Assembly: GCF_900103845.1 (NCBI RefSeq) | Contig: NZ_FNIJ01000004.1 | Location: 1 to 64,000 of the forward strand | Origin: Pseudomonas jinjuensis | Lineage (GTDB): Bacteria; Pseudomonadota; Gammaproteobacteria; Pseudomonadales; Pseudomonadaceae | DNA: 64,000 nucleotides | Direction: 5' to 3' | Shown: piece by piece, positions 45,203-51,785 of the stretch | How the letters are laid out: each line of letters begins with the position of its first letter | Numbering within the stretch: the first letter of the stretch is position 1 | Notes under the pieces: generated by a model | Seen by the model: the letters and a program-made list of their open reading frames with translations, nothing else | What the model was told of the DNA's origin: nothing | Databases searched by the model: none | Program-made: the position numbers and the translations under genes

Positions 45203-45278
45203 AGTCCATTCCTTCAAGAATTCATGAAACCAGATCCGCTTGACCGGAAGGCTCTGTCAGACGGTTGCGTGCGAATAG

Positions 45279-45290
45279 GTAACATGTTAA
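45279..45290. promoter_or_regulatory. Candidate HpaR-type operator upstream of the FeaR-like gene
   Basis: GTAACATGTTAA, with a perfect central TAACATGTTA palindrome and followed by C, differs at one base from the hpaG1 palindrome TTAACATGTTAA. It lies 42-53 bp before the AraC-family start codon. Confidence 0.55.
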
Positions 45291-45331
45291 CAATTGCGCA
45301 ACAAAAAATAACATCACCCGCGGAGACTCCC

Positions 45332-46282
45332 ATGCGTGCGCAATACGTCGCTCAGGAAGGGTTGGAAAGCTGGAACAGCGCCCTGCGCTCGATCTGCGGC
45401 CAGTTCGAAACGCAACTGGCGTTCAGCCGCTCCCTGTTCATTGGAGAGATTTCCGCCCAGTCCCACTCCGGCCTGACCATGGCGCACCTGCGCACCAACG
45501 CCGGCATGATCTCCCGCGCCAGGCTCAAGGCCGACCGCGACGACGACCGCAACTGCTTCCTCATCAGCCAGCGCAGCGGCTACTCCCAGGTGAGCCAGAA
45601 CGGCTTGACGTTCGACCTGGCACCCGGCGACCTGCTGCTGATGGATTCCATCGGCACCTGCGAAATCACCCCGCTGGGCCTGATCGATCATGCATCCCTG
45701 CACCTGCCGCGCGCGGCCGTCGAGAAGGCCCTGGGTTCCCGCCAGCGGCTGTTCGGCAAGATTTCTTCCATCTGCGCCAGCGGCCGCATGCTGCACCTGC
45801 TGGTCGACCAGCTGTGCCGCGAGCCGGAAGGCGGCGACGAGAGCGCGGCACTGGAAAGCGCTTTCATCTCGCTGCTCGGCCCGGCGCTGGCAGCGGATGA
45901 CGCGCGGGTTCCCAGCAGCGAGCCGGCCCAGGGTTCGAGCCTGCGCAGCAGCGTGAACAAGCTGATCGACGAATCCCTGACCCAGCCCAATCTCACCCCG
46001 GTCAGCCTCGCCAGCCGCCTGAACATCTCGGTGCGCCACCTGTACCGCCTGTTCGAGGAGCAGGGCGACAGCGTCTGCCGCTACATCCAGCGCGCCCGCC
46101 TGCAACGCAGCGCGGATGACCTGGCCAATCCGTTCCTGAAGGGCGAATCGATCACCTCGATTGCGTACAAATGGGGCTTCACCGACTCTGCGCACTTCAG
46201 CCGCGCCTTCAAGAAGCAATTCGCCCAGTCGCCCAAGGACTACCGGGCCAGTGCGCTGCAGGCGATGGCTGGCGCGGCCTGA
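45332..46282 (+). CDS. feaR: FeaR-like AraC family transcriptional regulator
   Basis: This 316-aa protein has an N-terminal AraC_binding_2-like sensor (GEISAQSHSGLTMAHLRTNAGMISRARLKADRDDDRNCFLISQRSGYSQVSQNG) and a C-terminal AraC domain (about 205-305) with LASRLNISVRHLYRLFEEQGDSVCRYIQRARLQRSADDL and ITSIAYKWGFTDSAHFSRAFKKQFAQSPKDYR. The start is ATG 45332, 7 nt after GGAG. FeaR activates amine oxidase and phenylacetaldehyde dehydrogenase genes for aromatic amine catabolism in enterobacteria; the neighbouring dehydrogenase and permease fit that role. TynR of pseudomonads is an equivalent name. Confidence 0.85.
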   Translation: MRAQYVAQEGLESWNSALRSICGQFETQLAFSRSLFIGEISAQSHSGLTMAHLRTNAGMISRARLKADRDDDRNCFLISQRSGYSQVSQNGLTFDLAPGDLLLMDSIGTCEITPLGLIDHASLHLPRAAVEKALGSRQRLFGKISSICASGRMLHLLVDQLCREPEGGDESAALESAFISLLGPALAADDARVPSSEPAQGSSLRSSVNKLIDESLTQPNLTPVSLASRLNISVRHLYRLFEEQGDSVCRYIQRARLQRSADDLANPFLKGESITSIAYKWGFTDSAHFSRAFKKQFAQSPKDYRASALQAMAGAA

Positions 46283-46483
46283 AGCGGGGCCGGGGCAATA
46301 CCGCTCCAGCCGCTCTTTCGGTTCATTCGTCACCGCCTGCGCATTCCGGCGCGGCCAGCGCCTTGGTGATCGGCAACCGCATCAGGCGTGTTCCGCTACT
46401 GCTGCCGGTTGCGCCAGATTGCCGTGCAGAGTTCCGATCGGGCGTTGCGGGCGGCTCGGCAACCTGCGGTGGCACAGGAGCAT

Positions 46484-46594
46484 TCGAGGCGCTTGATCTT
46501 GCGCATGCTGCTCCAGCAGGCGGCGGAAGTTCATGATCGTCGTATCTTCGGGGATGCTGCCTTGGGTCAACGTCAACCTGGCGAACCGGCGCAA
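46484..46594 (-). pseudogene. IS5-family transposase N-terminal fragment
   Basis: The reverse strand encodes MRRFARLTLTQGSIPEDTTIMNFRRLLEQH, closely matching the N-terminal segment of IS5-type transposases (MRRFAGI..xxxIPDETTILNFRHLLExH). The match stops after about 35 residues and neither the DDE domain nor inverted repeats are present, so this is a relic. Confidence 0.72.
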
Positions 46595-46716
46595 TTATGA
46601 AAATTATATAGCGCCTCATCCATTACGGGATCACTGGGCACGAAAAAATTCTGAAAAATAGGTGAGTTCTTATTTCGCATTCCCCGGCTGAAGCTCAAGT
46701 GTCATAGGAGTGGATA

Positions 46717-46733
46717 TTTCCGATACTCGGAAA
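46717..46733. promoter_or_regulatory. 17-bp palindrome, candidate operator of the ridA-amidohydrolase unit
   Basis: TTTCCGA-TAC-TCGGAAA is a perfect 7-bp inverted repeat with a 3-bp centre, 181 bp upstream of the exported RidA-like gene. No regulator gene is adjacent. Confidence 0.5.
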
Positions 46734-46757
46734 CTTCATTTTCCCCTTTGACTATGA

Positions 46758-46789
46758 ATTTGCTTCATATCCCAGATATTTGCTTCGTA
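46758..46789. repeat. Direct repeat upstream of the RidA-like gene
   Basis: ATTTGCTTCATA (46758-46769) and ATTTGCTTCGTA (46778-46789) match in 11 of 12 bases and are 20 bp apart, about two helical turns, in the presumed promoter region of the RidA-like gene. Confidence 0.5.
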
Positions 46790-46913
46790 CTAGACCGGTT
46801 TTTTGTCCAGTAGCCATCGTAGTCGACCGCTATCCCGAAATAGTCATGAGTCTGGAGGCGCGGTAAACCTCGGCGAACAAGCGGTTTGCCGCGTTCAACA
46901 GCAGGATTGAGAA

Positions 46914-47402
46914 ATGCGGATGAATAATTACGCTTCCCTCATCGTTGCGGTGGCACTGGTCGGCCTTGTCACGGCAACGCATGCCGCCTCGGAAATCACG
47001 GCCCATGCCGCTCAAGAAGAGAAGCAATCGTCAGTGGAGCGAAAGAATTATGAGGCGCCAACGCCGCCGGGCAGGTTGTTTTCACAAGCCGTCAAGCACG
47101 GCAACGTGCTCTACGTGTCCGGAATCACAGCAATCGGTACCGAAGCTCAGGGGAAAAGAATCTCCGAGCAGGCGCGAGCGATTTTTTCCAAACTCAGGGC
47201 CATAGCCAAAGCAGAAGGGGTGGACCTGTCGTCACTCATCAAGGTGACGATATTTGTAACCGACATGAGCCAGGCTGCGGAACTCAGACAAGAGCTGTCC
47301 AGCCAATATTCCGGACAGCCGCCCGCCAGTTCACTCATCGAAGTAAAAAGCCTGTTTTCTCCTGAAGCCAATATCGAAATAGAGGCGATTATCGGGTTGT
47401 GA
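46914..47402 (+). CDS. RidA/YjgF-family protein with signal peptide
   Basis: This 162-aa protein has an N-terminal hydrophobic leader (MRMNNYASLIVAVALVGLVTATHAA, cleavage after about residue 25), so the mature domain is probably periplasmic. The RidA domain (about 45-160) shows RLFSQAVKHGNVLYVSGITAIG, LRAIAKAEGVDLSSLIKVTIFVTDM and the C-terminal PPASSLIEVKSLFSPEANIEIEAI. The usual substrate-binding Arg (normally in the R-x-A/V stretch near the end) is replaced here by PPASSLIEV, so imine hydrolysis activity is uncertain. Typical RidA proteins are cytosolic and about 130 aa. Base composition is AT-richer than the window average. It is followed by an exported amidohydrolase gene 149 bp on. Confidence 0.82.
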   Translation: MRMNNYASLIVAVALVGLVTATHAASEITAHAAQEEKQSSVERKNYEAPTPPGRLFSQAVKHGNVLYVSGITAIGTEAQGKRISEQARAIFSKLRAIAKAEGVDLSSLIKVTIFVTDMSQAAELRQELSSQYSGQPPASSLIEVKSLFSPEANIEIEAIIGL

Positions 47403-47551
47403 TGAACGGGAAAGTCGTGCCGCGCCTATCTTTCCGTTCAAGCCTTGAAACAGTGCAAAGAAAATAAATTGGAACTTTTGCGCTTGCTCGTGCACCAGGT
47501 CGATGTTGCCTTGAAGATCAGTTTCTTGTGTTTATCGGTAAGGGCCATGAA

Positions 47552-48655
47552 ATGAAAAGCCTGAATAGAATTCTCATGCTGACACTTTCGCTGACGTTGG
47601 CAATTAGCGCTGCTGCGCAGGGGGAAAGCAAAGTGAAGAACGATCACAGAAGAATGAAAATCATCGCTATAGAAGAGCACTTCCTGAATGCCGAAATCAC
47701 TGCCGCCACGCGTGACGAGGTCGAGAAAATTGCACCCGGACACTCCAGGGCGTTTGTTGGGGATTTTGGTTCTAGACAAACCATGAAACCGGAGCAACTG
47801 ACGGATATCGGCGCCGGAAGAATCGCCAGCATGGACAAGAACGGTATCGACGTGCAGATCCTATCGTATAACTCGCCCGCCACCGAATTGTTACCCTCGC
47901 CGCTGGCCGTAGAACTGGCCAGGCGGGCGAACGACCAGTTGGCGGCAGCCACGAAGGCGTATCCCGGCCGGTTCCTCGGGTTCGCCACGCTGCCAATGTC
48001 CGATCCGCAGGCGGCTGCCGAAGAATTGAGAAGATGCGTCACGGAACTGGGATTCAAAGGCGCGATGATCAACGGCACAGCTCATGGCCGCTTCCTGGAC
48101 GAGCCGGAATTCGAGCCACTCTTCGCCACGGCCGCCGAGCTGGGGGTGCCTCTTTACATCCATCCCACCATCGTCAAGAAAGAAGTGCGCGATGCCTATT
48201 ATGACAACGCCGATCCGGCGTTCGCCGCACGCTTCGCTTCAGCTGGAATTGGCTGGCACTACGAGGTCGGCGTGCATGTCATGCGACTGATTTTTGCGGG
48301 CGTTTTCGATCGCCACCCTAATTTGCAGGTGATCATGGGCCATTGGGGCGAATTGATCCCGTTCTATATGGAGCGTATCCAGACATTCTTCCCCGCCACG
48401 GCATCGCCGATGAAGCACGACTTCAAATATTACATGCAGAACAATATCTACATCACGCCCAGCGGGATGTTCAACCTGCCGCAACTCCAGAACGCCCTTG
48501 AGACAATGGGGGCGGACAGGATCATGTTTTCCGTGGATTACCCTTACTACCCCAATGAAGGCGCCCGGACATTTTTGGAGAATGCACCGATTAGCCAGCA
48601 GGACAAGGAAAAAATCGCGCACAAGAACGCGGAGCGATTGTTCGAATTGAAGTAG
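47552..48655 (+). CDS. Exported amidohydrolase, 2,3-dihydroxybenzoate/gamma-resorcylate decarboxylase-like
   Basis: This 367-aa TIM-barrel metalloenzyme of amidohydrolase family 2 has an N-terminal signal peptide (MKSLNRILMLTLSLTLAISAAAQG). Mature-domain landmarks are KIIAIEEHFL (the family E-x-H replacement of H-x-H), LGVPLYIHPTIVK (metal-binding His), VIMGHWGELIPFYMERI (second His) and DRIMFSVDYPYY (metal-binding Asp). These match nonoxidative aromatic acid decarboxylases. Such enzymes are normally cytoplasmic, so the signal peptide is unusual. The start was set at 47552, giving a clean leader; ATG 47528 adds MFIGKGHE. It is probably co-expressed with the RidA-like gene. Substrate unknown. 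Confidence 0.82.
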   Translation: MKSLNRILMLTLSLTLAISAAAQGESKVKNDHRRMKIIAIEEHFLNAEITAATRDEVEKIAPGHSRAFVGDFGSRQTMKPEQLTDIGAGRIASMDKNGIDVQILSYNSPATELLPSPLAVELARRANDQLAAATKAYPGRFLGFATLPMSDPQAAAEELRRCVTELGFKGAMINGTAHGRFLDEPEFEPLFATAAELGVPLYIHPTIVKKEVRDAYYDNADPAFAARFASAGIGWHYEVGVHVMRLIFAGVFDRHPNLQVIMGHWGELIPFYMERIQTFFPATASPMKHDFKYYMQNNIYITPSGMFNLPQLQNALETMGADRIMFSVDYPYYPNEGARTFLENAPISQQDKEKIAHKNAERLFELK

Positions 48656-48689
48656 AGGCCGGCAAAAACTTTCGCCCCCAAGGTAATTC

Positions 48690-48955
48690 ATGAACGACGG
48701 GCCTTCAGCCTCTGGCGGCTTGAAAGACCGGGAAATCAAAATTTCCACCAGCCCTTCTACTGGCGAAACCTTCGGCCGGTACGTTGCCGCAAGCCCCAAG
48801 CTGCGCAACTCGCGATCACGGTTGCGCGGCGAGCCTTTGAAACCGCCAGCTGGGCGGAAGATCGCGACCTTCGCTCGCGGGTGCTTCATCGAAGCCAGAG
48901 GATGACCGGACCTGATCGTCGATCAACAGCGAACGGAGTTGGCGGGAGCCGAATC
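48690..48955 (+). pseudogene. Aldehyde dehydrogenase N-terminal remnant (frameshifted)
   Basis: One frame reads KISTSPSTGETFGRYVAASP, the N-terminal NPSTGE...GRY segment of aldehyde dehydrogenases. After about 48790 the homology continues in another frame as AAQLAITVARRAFETASWAEDRDLRSRVLHR, which matches the next helix of the same family (ARRAFExxxW...R...LxR). No continuous reading frame and no catalytic domain remain. It lies directly after the amidohydrolase gene, so the locus may once have held an amidohydrolase plus dehydrogenase catabolic unit. Confidence 0.62.
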
Positions 48956-49241
48956 AGGGCGGGGCCGGCGGGATCGTCCATGGGAGCCTTCTCCAATGAG
49001 GGAGTTCAACAGCTTGCCGGGAGCGATTTTGCCCGCCGCCCCGGCAATATCCCGCGCGTGCCACGGCCACTCTCCCTCAATTTCGTACTGTATTACATAC
49101 TACGTAAAAACATCTGTACTGATTCAAAACATCAGTACATGAAATGATCAAAAATGAAAATGGATAATATAGAATTATCCAATGTGAGAGTGCCCAAAGC
49201 CGCATTCCAGGCGCACAGCGGTACGAAAGAGGGGGAGAAGG
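48956..49241. other. AT-rich leader of the recombinase gene with a hairpin
   Basis: No gene was found. The sequence changes at about 49070 to strongly AT-rich, with TACTGTATTACATACTACGTAA and a perfect 9-bp inverted repeat (49115-49139). A GGGAGAAGGGTG stretch is the presumed ribosome site of the recombinase gene. Confidence 0.5.
49115..49139. promoter_or_regulatory. Inverted repeat upstream of the tyrosine recombinase gene
   Basis: TGTACTGAT-TCAAAAC-ATCAGTACA has 9-bp perfect arms around a 7-bp centre, the geometry of tyrosine-recombinase core sites (two arms and a 6-8 bp spacer) or of a regulator operator. It lies 103 bp before the recombinase start. Either role is unproven. Confidence 0.45.
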
Positions 49242-50180
49242 GTGAACGACGAAGTCCAGCGCTATATCCATGCGGGAACCCGGGAAAACACCCGGCGCAG
49301 CTACCGCGCCGCGGTGGAACACTTCGAGGTGAGCTGGGGCGGTTTCCTGCCGGCGACCAGCGATGCCATCGTTCGCTATCTGGTCGAGCATGCCGGCAAG
49401 CTATCGCACAACACCCTCAAGCTGCGCCTCGCCGCGCTGGCCCAGTGGCATGTCAGCCAGGGTTTCCCCGATCCGACCAGGACGCCGCTGGTGCGCCAGG
49501 TAATGAAGGGCATCCGCACCCTGCATCCACAACAGGAGCGCCAGGCCGAGCCGTTGCAGCTGCGGGAGCTGGAGCGCTGCGTCGCCTGGCTGGAGGATCA
49601 GGCCGGGCAGGCGCGTGTTGCGGGTGATCACGCCCGCCTGCTGCGCTGCCTGCGTGACCGGGCATTGTTGCTGCTCGGCTTCTGGCGGGCGTTCCGCAGC
49701 GACGAGCTGTGCCGCCTGCAGGTGGATCACATCCAGGTGCGGGCGGGCGAGGGGATGCGCATCTTCCTGCCGCGCAGCAAGGGCGACCGCGACAACCTCG
49801 GTGTCACCCATTCGGCGCCGGCCCTGGCCCGGCTGTGCCCGGTGCAGGCCTACAGCGACTGGATCAGCACCGCCGGCATCGCCTATGGCCCGGTGTTCCG
49901 CGGCATCGATCGCTGGGGGCGGCTGGCGGATACGGCGCTGCACCCGAACAGCCTGATCCCGCTGTTACGCGCGGTGCTGGGAGGCGCCGGGCTGCAGGCG
50001 GAACTCTACAGCAGCCATTCCCTGCGCCGCGGCTTCGCCACCTGGGCGACCCGCAGCGGCTGGGACCAGAAGTCGCTGATGCAGCATGTCGGCTGGAAGG
50101 ACGGCAAGTCGGCGCTGCGCTACATCGAGGCAGCGCCGTTCCCGGTGGAGCTGGCCCTGCCGCCTCCCGTCGAGCGCTGA
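49242..50180 (+). CDS. Tyrosine site-specific recombinase/integrase
   Basis: This 312-aa XerC/D-size recombinase has a SAM-like core-binding domain (about 1-105) and a catalytic domain. The active-site residues are in place: Arg152 (FWRAFRSDEL), His259 and Arg262 (SHSLRRGFATWA), His282 (LMQHVGWKDGKS) and the nucleophile Tyr294 (ALRYIE). GC content is as high as in the core genes, unlike the AT-rich DNA directly upstream. No attachment-site duplications or phage genes were found near it. It sits at the junction between the accessory patch at 46.3-49.2 kb and the stress/storage block. Confidence 0.88.
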   Translation: MNDEVQRYIHAGTRENTRRSYRAAVEHFEVSWGGFLPATSDAIVRYLVEHAGKLSHNTLKLRLAALAQWHVSQGFPDPTRTPLVRQVMKGIRTLHPQQERQAEPLQLRELERCVAWLEDQAGQARVAGDHARLLRCLRDRALLLLGFWRAFRSDELCRLQVDHIQVRAGEGMRIFLPRSKGDRDNLGVTHSAPALARLCPVQAYSDWISTAGIAYGPVFRGIDRWGRLADTALHPNSLIPLLRAVLGGAGLQAELYSSHSLRRGFATWATRSGWDQKSLMQHVGWKDGKSALRYIEAAPFPVELALPPPVER

Positions 50181-50190
50181 GCGCGGCCGC

Positions 50191-50538
50191 TCAGAGCCCG
50201 GCCTGGGCGCGCAGCCTGGCGCCGGCCACCACGATCTTGCGCTGGCGGTGCCGTGGGCAGTCGGGAATGAAGGTCTGCAGTTCGATGCGCTTCTTGAACC
50301 AGTCGACATCCTGTTCTTCCAGCGGTCCGCAGGCAGTGATGAGGTCGCGACGGATTCTTTCGACGAAGTTGTTCAGCAGGACACTGTTGCGCAACTCTTC
50401 ATTGTTTATGACGCGGGACATGACCTGTTCACCCTGTTCGTTCTGCAAGTTGAGCAGAACGCCACCATCGGGGCGGTGTTGGAGTTCCACGGAATAGTCG
50501 CTGAATTGTTGGCAGAAATAATCCGTGATTGCCTGCAT
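50191..50538 (-). CDS. DUF3509 family protein
   Basis: This 115-aa soluble protein starts MQAITDYFCQQFSDYSVELQHRPDGG after a GGAG site and contains VMSRVINNEELRNSVLLNNFVERIRRDLI, characteristic of the DUF3509 family found mainly in pseudomonads. The C-terminus is basic (HRQRKIVVAGARLRAQAGL). A reading frame continues upstream to 50721, but that part is unrelated in character. No function is known. It is convergent with the recombinase gene, 10 bp apart. Confidence 0.8.
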   Translation of the reverse strand: MQAITDYFCQQFSDYSVELQHRPDGGVLLNLQNEQGEQVMSRVINNEELRNSVLLNNFVERIRRDLITACGPLEEQDVDWFKKRIELQTFIPDCPRHRQRKIVVAGARLRAQAGL

Positions 50539-50717
50539 GATCTGCTCCTTCAAGTTCGAATACGAGGACTTGACCAATGCATCAACTGTTCCGAACTTTC
50601 GAAGTTTGCGGATGCGGCGAATTCCGTGGGCTGCACGAAGTTGCGCTGGCAAATTGATAGTTGCAGCCTGCAGGATCGGGCAGAACGACTTTGCTATTTG
50701 CACGACGAACATGGCGC

Positions 50718-50870
50718 TCATTGTTCGTCGATTACGCCTTCCTGTTTCGCTGCCGAATGATGGGGTTCCTGACGGCTGTCGGCGGGCTCGATTTCCATCA
50801 GGTCGTCGAGTTCGTCCGGTTCGCGGGTAACCACGGGGTCGGGGTGCGGAGTGTCGTGCGGGCTTTTCAT
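50718..50870 (-). CDS. Small acidic hypothetical protein
   Basis: This 50-aa, Asp/Glu/Pro-rich protein (MKSPHDTPHPDPVVTREPDEL then DDLMEIEPADSRQEPHHSAAKQEGVIDEQ) is probably disordered. The start at 50870 has only a GGTGAC-like site. It lies 62 bp after the KGG-motif peptide gene on the same strand, across a strong hairpin. Not recognised further. Confidence 0.5.
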   Translation of the reverse strand: MKSPHDTPHPDPVVTREPDELDDLMEIEPADSRQEPHHSAAKQEGVIDEQ

Positions 50871-50890
50871 GTCACCAGGCCGGAACGGGA

Positions 50891-50918
50891 CTGGCCGGCG
50901 CATCCCTGCGCCGGCCAG
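50891..50918. terminator. Strong hairpin after the KGG-motif gene, possible terminator
   Basis: CTGGCCGGCGCA-TCCC-TGCGCCGGCCAG is a perfect 12-bp stem with a 4-nt loop, 14 nt beyond the stop of the gene at 50933. It lacks a T-tract on the minus strand, so it may stabilise or process RNA and not terminate. Confidence 0.5.
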
Positions 50919-50932
50919 TCAGGGTAGGGGGA

Positions 50933-51106
50933 TCAGCTGTTACGGCCGCCGTGGCTTTGCCGTCCGCCCTTGCGGCCCGCTTCGGAAGCCCGTTCGGGAT
51001 CGTTCCGGAAATTCCCTCCGCTTACCTGGCCGCCTTTCTTGCCGGCTTCGGATGCGCGCTGGGGATCTTCTGCGAAGTTGCCTTTACCGCCTCTATGTTC
51101 AGCCAT
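50933..51106 (-). CDS. KGG-motif stress-induced peptide (YciG-like)
   Basis: This 57-aa hydrophilic protein has two repeats of the plant-LEA-like KGG motif: GNFAEDPQRASEAGKKGGQ and GNFRNDPERASEAGRKGG. It ends in a Gly/Ser/His-rich tail. The ATG follows AGGAG by 7 nt. YciG/con-10-type proteins are general-stress, usually RpoS-dependent, small proteins of unknown mechanism. It is located in a block with LigD and glycogen/trehalose genes, which in P. aeruginosa are also stress-associated. Confidence 0.85.
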   Translation of the reverse strand: MAEHRGGKGNFAEDPQRASEAGKKGGQVSGGNFRNDPERASEAGRKGGRQSHGGRNS

Positions 51107-51465
51107 TTCGCTTCTCCTGAGTGGGTCGACAATGGGGTGTCAGTGGCACCCACTTCATCGGAAAGAAGGAGGAGAAGGTTAGTTCGTACTGTTTTTATAA
51201 CTTCGAACCATGGGCGGGCGGCGATGTGGTTTTAATGTAATTTGCACGAAGGATACCGCTCGTCCAGAACTTCCCTGCGGCGTGGTGCCGTTTTTTTGTC
51301 GGCCCGGCTGGCAAGAAGAATAAACGCCTCCCACTGTTGAACTTGTCCATGGCCATGAATTTCGCGGCCTATATGGGCGGTCGCAGCGAAGCGCGCAAGT
51401 GCCGCACGAGTGCTAGGTTTTTCATTCCTGCATGAGGGCATTGTGGGACTGGAAAGTCAGGGGCG
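51107..51465. other. Intergenic region between divergent small genes
   Basis: This 359-bp gap has no recognisable gene. It contains GTGGGT...ACCCAC arms near 51121-51153, in the leader of the KGG gene. A short CGGC-GTGGT-GCCG stem followed by seven T residues (51278-51297) resembles a weak plus-strand terminator without a gene in front. Confidence 0.45.
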
Positions 51466-51693
51466 ATGAAAATGATGCTTCAACAGATCGAGGGCATTCT
51501 CAATGCGACCAGTCCATCGTTCGTCTTCACCTGTCAGCGAGAGAACGACGGCAGCTATTCGATCATGCTGAGCAGCCTGAGCCACGGGATTCCCATGACC
51601 ACCTTCGTCGGCATCAGCGCGGCCGAACTGCAGAACGAGAGCAGCGTGCAGCGCCTGGCGATCGAACTGATGGACATGGTTCTGGAAGACTGA
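51466..51693 (+). CDS. Conserved-looking hypothetical protein, 75 aa
   Basis: This small soluble protein has a mixed alpha/beta pattern (LQQIEGILNATSPSFVFTCQ, SYSIMLSSLSHGIPMTTFVGI, ending LAIELMDMVLED). Three in-frame ATGs (51466, 51472, 51475) follow an AGGGG site; 51472 has the best spacing. It precedes ligD by 92 bp on the same strand. No family was recognised. Confidence 0.6.
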   Translation: MKMMLQQIEGILNATSPSFVFTCQRENDGSYSIMLSSLSHGIPMTTFVGISAAELQNESSVQRLAIELMDMVLED

Positions 51694-51785
51694 ACTCTGG
51701 AGGACTCGCCGGCGGTAAATCCGATGGAATCATCGTCGGGCCGGCCAGTCGACCGCAGGAGATGCGGTCCGCCCAGGAGGACGCC

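Larger units (their letters stand above)
46283..46913. other. Gene-poor, AT-richer boundary region with transposase remnant and operator-like sites
   Basis: The 631-bp stretch contains an IS5-type transposase fragment (46484-46594), a 17-bp palindrome (46717-46733) and a 12-bp direct repeat with 20-bp period (46758-46789). GC drops clearly from about 46600 on. Other reading frames here have no recognisable product. Confidence 0.6.

Noticed and set aside
51278-51297. Short GC stem with seven T residues, possible end of a small RNA
   Set aside because: The stem is only 4 bp and no promoter or conserved transcript could be seen; mentioned only in the intergenic entry.
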